Shown here piece by piece: positions 1 through 9,839 of a stretch of 64,000 nucleotides of DNA. The translations under genes and the position numbers were made by a program. Each line of letters opens with the position of its first letter. Position 1 is the first letter of the stretch. A model generated the notes under the pieces. The model worked only from the letters and a program-made list of their open reading frames with translations, did not search any database and was not told the origin of the DNA. This DNA is from Brucella oryzae (lineage in GTDB: Bacteria; Pseudomonadota; Alphaproteobacteria; Rhizobiales; Rhizobiaceae), in contig JAAVLL010000001.1 in the NCBI GenBank assembly GCA_012103035.1, forward strand, positions 2,144,501 to 2,208,500, read 5' to 3'.

Positions 1-1
1 C

Positions 2-178
2 GAACTTTCGAAAGAATGGACTGCCGATACGGCTGCACCGATCCTGCTCTCCATGCTGAGCGGCCTTCTCAATGAGTGGTTGCGAGGCGACAGAAACTAC
101 GATCTTGTAACCCATGGCGGCAGAGCAATTTCGATACTCGTCCAATCCCTGAGAAATCAGGCACCGGCAGCGCAGTGA
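2..178 (+). CDS. TetR/AcrR-family regulator, C-terminal fragment
   Basis: Only the last 58 codons are inside the window; the gene begins upstream. The reading frame runs from the first bases to TGA at 176-178. The visible protein contains GLLNEWLRGD and HGGRAISILVQ, which resembles the end of the AcrR/TtgR-type ligand-binding domain of TetR repressors. Such proteins usually control efflux pumps. The DNA-binding domain and target gene are not visible, so the assignment rests on a short C-terminal pattern only. It could be the repressor of an efflux operon lying just left of the window. Confidence 0.5.
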   Translation, partial: ELSKEWTADTAAPILLSMLSGLLNEWLRGDRNYDLVTHGGRAISILVQSLRNQAPAAQ

Positions 179-256
179 GCGTGTGACTTCTGGTCGGACC
201 TGCTATTTCTCTACTGACAACCAGTTTCAACCCATTGTGATTGTTAAACTTCAAAA

Positions 257-300
257 TTGGGAAAGACGCTCGACTCTTTTATAATTTACGCTTACGTCAA
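257..300 (+). promoter_or_regulatory. Candidate fadD promoter with overlapping operator-like repeat
   Basis: TTGGGA (257-262) and a perfect TATAAT (280-285) are separated by 17 bases, a standard sigma-70 layout. TTTACGCTTACGTCAA lies at 285-300, directly over the expected start of transcription. It is a tandem/inverted TTACG pattern like those remembered for LiuR-type (MerR family) regulators of fatty-acid and branched-chain amino-acid genes. The promoter would give fadD a leader of about 135 bases. The promoter is visible in the sequence; the regulator is inferred. Confidence 0.5.
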
Positions 301-427
301 TGTAACTCTTGCGAAGAGAGTAAAACTCGACCACATTTATGAATGAGGAGGCTGTCCGGGCGGGCAGCTTGGGAGACGGCGGGCGCGCAGCTGCCCAACT
401 TAGGACGGAGCAATCCGGGGAGAAGAA

Positions 428-2163
428 ATGGCGAAAAACGACTGGGCAAGGCGTATTCGCAGTTGAATCCGTCGCGGCAGAATCGGCTGACAAGGGCATA
501 CCGACGCAAGAAAAATTTGGTTGAAATCATATCCAGCCGGTGTTCCGCACGAGATCGACCTGAGTAATAGCTCATCCATCGGCGATATGATTCTAGCTTC
601 CTGCCGACAGTTCCCGGATCGCCCTGCTTTTACCTGCATGGGCAAAGATCTCACTTTAAAGCTGGACGAGCATTCTCGCGCGCTCGCCGCATTTCTGCAA
701 TCTCGTGGCCTCGTCAAAGGTGACCGCGTTGCCGTGATGATGCCGAATATTCTGCATTATCCAATTGCGTTTACCGCCATTCTCCGTGCTGGTTTCGTGG
801 TGGTGAACGTCAATCCGCTTTATACCCCGCGCGAACTGGAGCATCAGTTGAACGATTCCGGTGCAAAGGCATTGATTGTTCTGGAAAACTTCGCATCGAC
901 AGTGGAGAAGACCCTCGCCTCCGTCAATGTTCCCAATATCATCGTCGCTTCGATGGGCGACATGCATGGTTTCAAAGGCCACATTATCAATCTCGTGGTG
1001 CGCCGCGTGAAGAAAATGGTGCCAATGTGGAGCATCCGGGACATGTCCGTTTCAAGGACGCACTGGCGCTAGGCCGCGCCCAATCCTTCGACCCGATTCA
1101 GTGCAGGGTTCGGACCTTGCCTTCCTGCAATATACCGGTGGCACGACAGGCATCTCGAAGGGTGCCATGCTTACCCATAGCAATATTCTCGCCAATGTCG
1201 AGCAGATGAATGTCTGGATGGAAGTTGCGTTCCGGAACAAGGGTAAGCCAAAGGCGCTGAATTTCGTATGCGCGCTTCCGCTTTACCACATTTTCGCGCT
1301 TACCGTGAATGCGATGATCGGCATCAAGCTCGGTGCGAGGAATATTCTCATTCCTAACCCCGCGATATTCCCGGCTTTGTGAAAGAGCTGAAGAAATACC
1401 CGTTCCATATCTTTCCGGGCCTCAACACCTTGTTCAATGCCCTCATGAACAATCCCGATTTTCAGACACTGGATTTTAAGCCCCTCATTCTGACGCTTGG
1501 TGGCGGCATGGCTGTTCAGCGTCCGTTGCCGAGCGCTGGCAGAAAATGACCGGTTGCCACATCACAGAAGGATACGGCCTTTCGGAGACCTCGCCCGTCG
1601 CCTGTGCCAACGCACTCGATGCAACCGAGTTCTCCGGAACCATCGGCCTGCCCATGCCGTCGACTGACGTAGCAATCCGTGACGACGACGGAAATGACCT
1701 GGCGCTTGGCGAGGTCGGGGAAATCTGCGTGCGCGGACCTCAGGTAATGAAGGGATATTGGGAACGTCCTGATGAAACAAAACGCGCGATCATGCCCGAT
1801 GGTTTCTTCCGCACGGGCGACATGGGCTTCATGGACGAACGCGGCTACACCAAGATCGTTGACCGCAAGAAGGACATGATCCTGGTTTCCGGCTTCAATG
1901 TCTATCCAAACGAAATCGAGGAAGTTGCCGCCGGGCATCCAGGCATCGTGGAGACCGCTGCTGTCGGCATACCGAACGAGCATTCGGGCGAAGTCGTGAA
2001 ATTGTTCGTTGTCCGCAGTGACCTCAACCTGACCGAAGACGAAGTCAAAGCCTATTGTGCCGAACGTCTCACCAACTACAAGCGCCCGCGCGAAGTCGAA
2101 TTCCGCGAAAGCCTGCCAAAGAGCAATGTCGGCAAGATTTTGCGTCGCGAACTTCGCGACTGA
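428..2163 (+). CDS. fadD: Long-chain fatty acid-CoA ligase (interrupted by about six apparent 1-nt errors)
   Basis: It activates fatty acids with ATP to acyl-CoA, the entry step of beta-oxidation, at the inner membrane. The start is ATG 428, preceded by GGGGAGAAG at good spacing. The protein (about 578 aa, normal size) must be read through several frame changes, near 433, 513, 1030, 1100, 1370 and 1530. Motifs in order are the AMP-binding loop [30 protein letters not shown], the hinge region [13 protein letters not shown] and the C-terminal catalytic segment [12 protein letters not shown]. The first two errors sit in A runs (an extra A, then a missing A), which points to sequencing error rather than a dead gene. 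It ends at a strong terminator shared with the convergent transferase gene. Confidence 0.85.
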
Positions 2164-2178
2164 GAACGTTGAAATTTA

Positions 2179-2221
2179 GAAACGATTGCGGCCGGACATT
2201 TCATCCGGCCGCAATCGTTTC
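2179..2221. terminator. Two-way terminator, 18-bp perfect stem
   Basis: Arms 2179-2196 and 2204-2221 pair perfectly over 18 bp around a 7-nt loop. It lies between the stop codons of fadD (plus) and the glutathione transferase gene (minus). The outer ends of the arms are GAAA/TTTC, giving a short T stretch in both directions. It most likely ends both transcripts. Confidence 0.8.
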
Positions 2222-2228
2222 AGATGAA

Positions 2229-2857
2229 TCATGCAGAGGGCGGCGCCAAAGGCTGAACGATTTCCTGAAAGGGTGCCAGCGCTTCGCATCGAGCCGCCAG
2301 ACCAGCCAATGCCGGATATTTCTGTTCATTAAAGAGATTGGGATGCGCCTCACGCAGAAAGCGAAGTGCACAAGCCGCCGCGATAGCAGCGTGCCTGATG
2401 CCGTCTCCAAACCAGTACAATGATTTCCGTTCTGCGAGATCACTTTCCAGAACATCCAGCACCCGCGCGATCTGCGTCTCGCACCGCTCAACCCAAACGT
2501 TTGATTTTTCGCTTCGCAGCAAACCTTCATAGAGGAGGCTTACTGCCTTATCGGCAAGCCCGGTAGAAAGCGCGCATATCTTCAAAGCCTGACGGCGTTC
2601 GGCACCTTTGGGCGCGATCAACGGAGACTTGCCGACTGCGATCTCATCGAGATAGTCGAGTATCGCCGCGCTTTCGATCACGACGTCACCATCATCCAGC
2701 ACAAGCGTCGGCACGCGGCTCAGCGGATTGAACTCTGCAATCCTGTCACGGTCACCGAACGTCGACCACGGCTTGTGTTCAAATGGCAAGTCGTAAAGCC
2801 GCATGGCGATGGCAACACGCCGCACAAAGGGGAATCATACTGGCCGATCAGGATCAT
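2229..2857 (-). CDS. Glutathione S-transferase family protein
   Basis: Thioredoxin-fold N-terminal domain plus all-helical C-terminal domain, about 209 aa, usual for the family. The N-terminus MILIGQYDSPF, from ATG 2857, joins to VRRVAIAMRLYDLPFEHK through one missing T near 2828. VPTLVLDDGDVVIESAAI carries the cis-Pro and the E-S pair that hold glutathione. The C-terminal half has a helical pattern ending FQEIVQPLAPPSA. Substrate is unknown; these proteins conjugate or reduce electrophiles in the cytosol. It is convergent with fadD and shares its terminator. No operon partner is visible. Confidence 0.8.
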
Positions 2858-2979
2858 GGATGTAGCTCGTCGGGAACGTTAAACGTCCCGCATGCTACTC
2901 CACACCAACCACACCGCAAGTGCAGTGAAGATGAATTGTCCTGATGCTTCCATTCAATTCGCCGAATGGAAGCCAGCAC

Positions 2980-3711
2980 TCATCTCTTCAGCAGTTCAGG
3001 CAATCCAGCCACGCTGTCCAATACCACATCGGCATGGGGTTCGAGCGCTTCGCGCGGAGAGTTGCCCGACAGAACACCAACCGCAAGCCCAGCATCGGCT
3101 GCATGGGCTGTTTCCAGATCGTGCAGATTGTCGCCGACCATGGCGATCTCTTGCGGCATCAGTCCCAACTTTTCCGCAAAATAGAGCAGCGGATCGGGAT
3201 AAGGCTTTGGCCGCGCCGCCGTGTTGTAGCCGATCACCACGTCGAAAAGCCCATCAATGCCGAGCGCCCTGGCAGTGGCATGCGCCCCGGCCTCAGAATC
3301 ATTCGTCGCGATTCCCAACCGTAAACCCATTGCACGCAATGTTTCGAGGGTCTCATGCACGGCCTCTATGGCAACAGCCGAACGCGCACCTTCGGTGACG
3401 CAATAAGCATCATATTCTTCGACCAGTTTGCGCAACTGCTCGGACGCGACGTCAGGATGCCAAAGCGAAACGATATCTTCGACTGTACCGGCCGCGATTA
3501 CCGAATTCGCCCGGAAACGTTCGGTCAGCCAATCGTAGCCTCCGGCATCAAGCAGTGCACGAGCCCGTATTTCGTCACCTTTTGCAGCACGCTGCGCAAG
3601 CTGCCATGAGATTGCAAACCAAGTGCGGTCGAAATCGATCAGGGTGCCGTCCTTGTCGAACAGGACGGCACGGATTGACTTTAAATGTTCTGCGGACAGC
3701 TTGTCGCTCAT
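2980..3711 (-). CDS. HAD-superfamily phosphatase, phosphoglycolate phosphatase-like
   Basis: About 243 aa and intact. Motif I is AVLFDKDGTLIDFD with the nucleophilic and acid/base Asp. Motif II is GIATND. Motif III/IV is ARPKPYPDPLLY and MVGDNLHDLETAHAAD, all typical of the Gph/PGPase subfamily with a helical cap (about residues 30-110). The ATG at 3711 overlaps the stop of the upstream deacylase gene (ATGA), so the two are probably translationally coupled. The physiological substrate cannot be read from sequence. 2-Phosphoglycolate or another small phosphate ester is likely from the family. Confidence 0.8.
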   Translation of the reverse strand: MSDKLSAEHLKSIRAVLFDKDGTLIDFDRTWFAISWQLAQRAAKGDEIRARALLDAGGYDWLTERFRANSVIAAGTVEDIVSLWHPDVASEQLRKLVEEYDAYCVTEGARSAVAIEAVHETLETLRAMGLRLGIATNDSEAGAHATARALGIDGLFDVVIGYNTAARPKPYPDPLLYFAEKLGLMPQEIAMVGDNLHDLETAHAADAGLAVGVLSGNSPREALEPHADVVLDSVAGLPELLKR

Positions 3712-4767
3712 GCTTCCAACGCACCGGCACGCTTTTGACAGCAGAAGGCTTCGCGCCAAGCAGTTTGAGAAGATCATCCCCACGACGAACATAACGCAGC
3801 GAGCGACGGGTCAGGATACGTCCGTCCTGCGGCGCGGTTAGCGTGATGTCGCCTTCCGGTTCACCCGGTTTCGTAACCACTGTAACCAGCTTCGTGCCCG
3901 CCTTTACTTCATCGCCGGGCGCTACATGAAACAACACCATGCCGCCTTCCGGTGCGCGCAACATCTCAACATGCGAAAGCGGCGTGACAAGACCCTTATA
4001 TTCCGTCTCTAGCTTCACATTGTCGTCGCGGATGACACCACGATGCACGAGGAATTTATAGAGACCTTCCGCGTCCCCTTGCCCGTATCCGCATAAACAT
4101 CGCTCAAGCCGCGGAATTCAACCGTCGTCACAGCCCGGCGTTTCATATCGCGCTTGTCTGCCGGCAATTTCAGGACAGGATGGGCGCAGGCCTCCTCAAA
4201 GGCCGCGTCAGCCGTCGTGTCCCATGCGAGGATTGCCGTCGAGTTCAACGCGATGGCCAGATCCTTCATGTCCTCGGCAAATTCTTCCGCAATATAGACG
4301 TAGTTTTCGCTCTCATCGTCACAATGCAGATCGAGCACGATGTCATTTGGCAGAGCCAGCTTCAAAAGCGTTGCCTTCAGGCGCTGTGCAAGCGCGACGG
4401 GTGCATCCGGCTCAGGAAGCTCGGATGTGTCGAAATCCGGCAGAAGTGGAAAGGCACGGTTGAAATTGGTCAGCGAAAACGTCTCGAAACGACCGAGATG
4501 CTGATGTGCCTGCCACTGGTTGGAACCGATCGGATTGGCTTGCGGAACAATGGTGATATTGCCAAGAACGCGCCCTTCCCCGGCTGCCTTCTTCAACATT
4601 GGGACCAGGAAATGAAGTGCTGCCTGCCCCGGAAGTTCGGCACCGTGAAGCGAGGATTGCAGATAGGCGGAAGGCGCATCGCTGTCCTTGCCCGCAAAGC
4701 GCAGCACACGCAACTCGATGGCATTTCCCGGTACATCGCCGGCAAATTTTACGGTCTCGGTTTTCAT
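3708..4767 (-). CDS. Succinylglutamate desuccinylase/aspartoacylase-type zinc deacylase (M14-like)
   Basis: About 353 aa when two 1-nt losses (near 4050 and 3737) are bridged. The start is MKTETVKFAGD at 4767, with GGGAAGTGA just upstream. SSLHGAELPGQAAL holds the zinc-binding His-x-x-Glu, and LDLHCDDE holds the later His and acid. The C-terminal third (MVLFHVAPGDEVKAGTKL) looks like the beta-barrel domain of AstE/AspA relatives. The family removes acyl groups from N-acyl amino acids or similar amides in the cytosol. The exact substrate is unknown. With the second error corrected, its TGA overlaps the HAD gene start. A terminator at 4795-4821 separates it from pgi. Confidence 0.75.
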
Positions 4768-4794
4768 TTCACTTCCCATTTTATTTCTCATGAA

Positions 4795-4821
4795 GAGAGC
4801 CGGGTTAGGAACCCGGCTCTC
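4795..4821 (-). terminator. Terminator downstream of pgi
   Basis: A perfect 12-bp stem (4795-4806 with 4810-4821) and a 3-nt loop, 30 bases beyond the pgi stop. On the minus strand the hairpin is followed by a short T/A-rich stretch. It also lies just upstream of the deacylase gene, so that gene probably has its own promoter or receives read-through. Confidence 0.65.
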
Positions 4822-4850
4822 CTTTATTTCTAGCTGTGCAGAGAATGCCG

Positions 4851-6497
4851 TCAAGCTTTCCTTCGCGCATGCAGATGCGCGACAAGCCCTTGCGTGGATG
4901 CGTCGCGACCGTCACTCGTTTCCTGGCCCGAAACTACCGGCAGAAGTTCGGTGGCAAGTTCCTTGCCAAGCTCGACGCCCCATTGATCGAAAGCATTGAT
5001 GCCGAAAATCTGTGCCTCGACAAATACGCGGTGCTCATAGAGCGCCACCAGGCGCCGAGCGCAAACGGATCAAGCTTGTCATGAACCAGCGTCAATGAAG
5101 GACGGTTGCCCGAGAAAACGCGATGCGGCGCAATGCGTTCGACTTCGCTTTCCGGAAGGTTCTTCGCTTTCAACTGCGCCCGCGCTTCATCAAGGGTACG
5201 CCCCTTCATCAAGGCCTCGGACTGCGCAAGGCAATTCGCCAGCAGCATTTCATGCTGATGGTCGAGGTGCTTTTCATGGCCTTTGCCGCAACGATGAATT
5301 CCAACGGGATCGTGTCCGTGCCCTGATGCAGAAGCTGGAAGAAAGCGTGCTGGCCGTTCGTACCAGGCTCACCCCACACAACCGGGCCGGTGGGACCGGA
5401 AACCGGCTTGCCATCGACCGTTACGCTCTTGCCATTCGATTCCATATCCAGCTGCTGCAGATAGGCCGGGAGACGGGCAAGACGCTGGTCATAGGGAATG
5501 ATCGCACGGCTGCCATAGCCACAGATCGCACGATGCCAGTACCCGATAAGGCCCAGCCAGACGGCTAAGTTCTTTTCCAGCGGCGCGTCTCGGAAATGCA
5601 CATCCATCGAATGCGCACCTGCCAGAAACTTGCGGAAATTATCCGGTCCAATCGCAATCATCACCGGCAGGCCGATAGCCGACCACACGGAATAACGTCC
5701 GCCGACCCAGTCCCAGAAACCGAAGACCCGGTCTGCGGCTATGCCGAAGGCTGCGACCTTGTCCAGAGCGGTCGAGACAGCCGCAAAATGCGCGCCGACG
5801 GCCGCTTCTCCGAGCGCATCCGCCACCCATTTGCGCGCAGTCTGCGCGTTGGTCATAGTTTCGATGGTCGTGAACGTCTTGGAAGCAATGATAACAAGTG
5901 TCGTCGCTGGATCGAGGGTGCCAAGCGTATCTGCAATGTGCGCGCCGTCGATATTGGAGACAAAATGCGCACGAGGACCATCATGATATGGAGAAAGAGC
6001 CAAAGTTGCCATGACAGGTCCGAGGTCGGACCCGCCAATGCCAATATTGACGATATCGGTGATTTTCTTGCCCGTTGCGCCCTTGATTGCGCCAGACCGG
6101 ATACCATCCGCAAATGCCGCCATACGGTCGAGCACTTCCTTCACGTCCGGCAAAACATTGTGACCGTCAACGAGCACTTCCTTCGAAGAAGTATCGCGCA
6201 GCGCGACGTGGAGAACAGCCCGGTCCTCCGTGTTGTTGATGTGCTCACCCGCAAACATCGCCGCACGACGGCCTTCAACATCGGCAGCAACAGCCAGTTC
6301 CTTGAGGAGCCCGATCGTTTCGTCGTTGACCCGGCATTTTGACCAGTCGAACAGAAGGTCATCCAGGGATAGCGAATACCGCTCGAACCGGCCCGGGTCT
6401 GATTTGAACGCCGCGCGCATATCGCGCGGGGCCGAATCTGCCCAGTGCTTTTAAGCTTTGCGACCGTTGCTTCAAGCTTCGTCGCGTCTCTTGCCAT
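4851..6497 (-). CDS. pgi: Glucose-6-phosphate isomerase
   Basis: Interconverts glucose-6-phosphate and fructose-6-phosphate in the cytosol, for the Entner-Doudoroff/gluconeogenic loop in this group. Length from ATG 6497 to TGA 4851 is 549 codons, the classical Pgi size. Three frame changes (near 6440, 5270 and 5050) must be bridged. Motifs in order are [37 protein letters not shown], the active-site region [17 protein letters not shown], and [13 protein letters not shown] with the C-terminal Pgi signature. GGGAG lies upstream of the start. It is divergent from the CoxG-like gene across a 150-bp gap. The correct total length argues that the frameshifts are not biological. Confidence 0.9.
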
Positions 6498-6647
6498 GAT
6501 GCTACTCCCGAATCAAATCGATTTAATTGCGGACATTAAGCGTTTTAGAGAGGATTTGCGGCAAATAAATTACCGAACTTCCAATTTGGACAGAGTGTCA
6601 TATACACCATATTGATCAATTTAGGGTGATCCACCTCGGAGTGAAGC

Positions 6648-7133
6648 ATGGACCTTACCGGAGAAGAGCGGATTGCGGCGCCACGGCAAGCAGTTTGGGA
6701 TGCGTTGAACGACATCGAAACGCTGAAATCCTGCATTCCCGGTTGCGAAGATATTGAGCGCATTTCGGAAACGGAGATACGCGCCGCTCTCAAGGTCAGC
6801 TTCGGAATCCTGAAAGTCCGCTTTCACGGCATTCTCGAACTGTCGGATATGAAACCGCCGGTATCCTATACGATCTCCGGCCATGGTGAAGGCTCGATAG
6901 CCGGGTTTGCGCATGGCGCGACCGATGTGCGTCTGGACGAAGATGGCGACGATACGATCCTATCCTATGCGATACGGGGAGATGCGGGCGGCAAGGTGGC
7001 GCAGATCGGCACGAAGCTGCTCGGCTCGGTCGCACGGAAAATCGCAGACCGCTTCTTTGCCAATATCGCAGAAGCGGCGTCGAACACCGCCGCAAAACGA
7101 CCTGATAGAGTTTCACTCTTAGAAAATCGATAG
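6648..7133 (+). CDS. CoxG-like SRPBCC-fold protein
   Basis: An intact 161-aa protein. The opening MDLTGEERIAAPRQAVWDAL and SCIPGCEDIER match the carbon monoxide dehydrogenase subunit G (CoxG) group of the START/SRPBCC lipid-binding fold, which covers nearly the whole length. GGAG lies 7 bases before the ATG. There is no cox gene nearby, so a role in CO oxidation is not supported. Many free-standing copies exist in Rhizobiales with unknown function, possibly binding quinone or a lipid at the membrane. It is followed 34 bases later by an EamA transporter gene on the same strand. Confidence 0.75.
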   Translation: MDLTGEERIAAPRQAVWDALNDIETLKSCIPGCEDIERISETEIRAALKVSFGILKVRFHGILELSDMKPPVSYTISGHGEGSIAGFAHGATDVRLDEDGDDTILSYAIRGDAGGKVAQIGTKLLGSVARKIADRFFANIAEAASNTAAKRPDRVSLLENR

Positions 7134-7167
7134 TTCTGCCCGCAATCGTTTCTGAAAGTCCATCGGC

Positions 7168-8098
7168 ATGAAACCGAAAGATGTCGCGACTTATATTTTC
7201 CTTGCCGTGGCATGGGGACTATCGTTCCTTGTGGTCCTGCGCGTGGTGGAAGCCTTTGGCTGGGCTGGCGCGGTCGCTTTCCGCTCCTTCATTGCTGCCG
7301 GAACGCTTTTGCGATTGCGAAACTCTCGGGACGCAGGCTTGATTTTCACGCAGGCTGGAAACCCTTCGCGGTCGTCGGCGCAACCACCGTCGCGGGCCAG
7401 TTGATCGGCCTTTCCTACGGCACACCGCTGATCGGCACGGCAATGGCTGCAATCTGCGTTGCATCCATTCCGCTTTTCTCGATGGTCATCAGCCAGCTCT
7501 GGGGCTTGAACGCATTACTTCGCGCGGCCTCATCGGCCTGCTGCTCGGCGTCACCGGCATCGTGCTACTGGTCGGCTTCCCGGCGGTTGCCGTCACGCCT
7601 GCCTTCGTCATGGGCTGTATCGCCGTGCTTTTCTCCTGTTTTTCTGCGGCTTTCGGCAGCAACTATGCCAGCCGCCGCCTATCCGGCACCGGCTCATGGG
7701 AAACCACTATCGGCGCATTCGTCTTTGGCGGTATTCTGACCTTGCCACTGATCTTCGCAGTTCCCGTGCCAACCATGCCGGGGCCGATTGATTTTATCTA
7801 TCTGCTTATCTCAGCCTGCGTCATGAGTGCCCTCACCTATGTGCTTTATTTCAAGCTGGTCGGAAATGTCGGGCCAACAAAAGCCATCAGCGTTGAATTC
7901 GTCGTGACAGTCATCGCGGTTCTCGTCGGTGCGGTGTTCCTCAAAGAACAGCTTTCCGTGATTCAGTTTGTCGGCGCTGCTGTCATCATCGCAGGTTGCG
8001 CTCTGGTGCTGAGTTCGCGCCCGGCACTACCCAAAGAATCCCAAACTTTCCCGACCTCGGAAGCGACACCGGATGGTCTCAAGTCCGATCCGCTTTGA
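7168..8098 (+). CDS. EamA-family (DMT) transporter
   Basis: About 310 aa with ten hydrophobic segments arranged as two EamA repeats. The N-terminal repeat starts MKPKDVATYIFLAVAWGLSF and the C-terminal repeat contains ALTYVLYFKLVGNVGPTKA and VEFVVTVIAVLVGAVFLKE, the usual end-of-repeat signature. Two 1-nt losses (near 7305 and 7530) break the frame. These inner-membrane proteins export metabolites or amino acids, and the substrate cannot be told. It has the same orientation as the CoxG-like gene and may be co-transcribed with it. Confidence 0.8.
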
Positions 8099-8179
8099 TT
8101 TCGCATTTAGCTGAATGTTAAAGACCCGCGCTCCCACAGCCGGGCCATTTCTGCATTTGTAGTGCAGGATCCTCATAAA

Positions 8180-8195
8180 TTGACCAGATGATAAA
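8180..8195. promoter_or_regulatory. Possible RutR operator upstream of preT
   Basis: TTGACCAGATGATAAA at 8180-8195 keeps the full left half (TTGACCA) of the known RutR box TTGACCANNTGGTCAA and part of the right half. It lies about 180 bases before preT. It is a weak match on its own, but the much better site at 28221-28236 in front of the other pyrimidine genes makes it plausible. Confidence 0.35.
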
Positions 8196-8358
8196 AATTT
8201 GACCTTCCGTGAAAATCTGTCATCCTGTCATGAACGGGCATCATATGACGACAAAGATCGCAGCCCGGAATAGTTGAGGCGCGCAAAGGGAACCCGCGCC
8301 AAAACGCAAGCAAAATGGGAGATGCGATCCATGCGATCAGCAGAGAATTCGCCTATTG

Positions 8359-9828
8359 ATGCAGTCGATCATCCGGGACACACGAACGGGCCTGACATCC
8401 GTGGGGCGCGGCGAAAAGGCCGACTACGCGCATGTTTTCGACGATCTGCATCCGCCACTTACCAAGCATGAAGCTTTAGTTGAATCGGACCGCTGCTATT
8501 TCTGCTACGATGCACCGTGCATGAATGCCTGCCCGACCAGCATCGATATTCCACTGTTCATCCGGCAGATCAATGCCGGTAATCCGGTGGGCGCAGCAAA
8601 ACCATCCTTTCGGAAAACATTCTGGGTGGTATGTGCGCCCGCGTTTGCCCGACCGAAACGCTCTGCGAAGAAGTGTGTGTTCGCGAAACTTCGGAAGGCA
8701 AGCCGGTCAAGATTGGCGAATTGCAGCGCTATGCCACCGATGTTCTGATGGAAACCGGCATTCATCCATTCAAGCGCGCGCCTGAAACCGGCAAGCATAT
8801 CGCCATCGTGGGTGCAGGCCCAGCAGGCATCTCCGCAGCGCATCGCCTTGCCATGTATGGTCATCAGGTGACGATTTTTGAAGCGCGGCCTAAGGGCGGC
8901 GGTCTCAATGAATATGGTATCGCTGCCTATAAGACGGTCAATAATTTCGCCCAGCGCGAGCTGGAATTCGTGCTGAAAATCGGCGCTATCAATATCGAAT
9001 ATAACCAGACGCTCGGCCAGGACATCACCATTGAAGCGCTGAAAATGGGCTATGATGCGCTGTTCCTCGGCATGGGCATGCCGGGTGTCAATGATCTGGC
9101 ACTTGGCGGAGAAGATGCGCCCAACGTGATTGATGCCGTCGATTACATCGCTAATCTGCGTCAGGCAAAAGATCTCGTCCCTGCCCGTTGGTCGCAATGT
9201 CGTGGTTATCGGTGGCGGCATGACCGCAGTGGACGTTGCCATCCAGACCAAGAAGCTCGGCGCTGAAAACGTGACAATCGTTTATCGCCGCGGTCAGGAG
9301 AATATGAATGCCAGTGCCTATGAGCAGGAACTGGCGCAGATTCATGGCGTGGTGATCCGTCACTGGTTGCAGCCGCACGCTCTTGAGCGGGGCGAAGACG
9401 GCACGGTCAATGCCGTTGTCTTTGAGTATACAGCCATCGACGGCGGCAAGCTTTCCGGCACCGGCGAATATCTCATTCTTGAAGCCGATCAGGTTTTCAA
9501 GGCTATCGGTCAGAAGTTCGAACCGGAGTCGCTAGCGGGTTCAGGCATCGGACTCTCGAAAGGACGCATCAGCGTCAATGAAGATCGCCGCACATCTGTC
9601 GAGGGCATATGGGCCGGAGGCGACTGCGTTGCAGGCGGTCAGGATCTGACCGTCGCGTCGGTGGAAGACGGCAAGGTTGCCGCTGAATCCATCCATGCAA
9701 CGTTGACCAGGCGTCCCGAAGCGATTGAAGGCTTTGCCGATGCGGTGTTGTCGGGCGGCGCTCTTCATGCGCCTGCAACATCTGCTTCCCGTGACCGCAG
9801 TGTCCATTTGGGCCAGGAACAGGGCTGA
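8359..9828 (+). CDS. preT: NAD-dependent dihydropyrimidine dehydrogenase, flavin/Fe-S subunit PreT
   Basis: Passes electrons between NAD(P)H and PreA for reduction of uracil and thymine, step one of reductive pyrimidine breakdown. The N-terminal Fe-S region has CYFCYDAPCMNACPT and, after a frame change near 8610, CARVCPTETLCEEVC. An FAD fold follows (IVGAGPAGISAAHRLA), then, after a second change near 9185, the NAD fold VVVIGGGMTAVDVA, and finally GIWAGGDCVAGGQD. About 489 aa. ATG 8359 was chosen because the protein reads naturally from there. An alternative ATG at 8333 has a better GGGAG but would need a third frame error. The stop is 11 bases before preA, so the two form one operon. Confidence 0.85.
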
Positions 9829-9839
9829 GGAGAGTAAGA

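Noticed and set aside
428..2163. fadD as a decayed pseudogene
   Set aside because: All motifs and the length are intact once single bases in runs are corrected, and essential genes in the window show the same defect.
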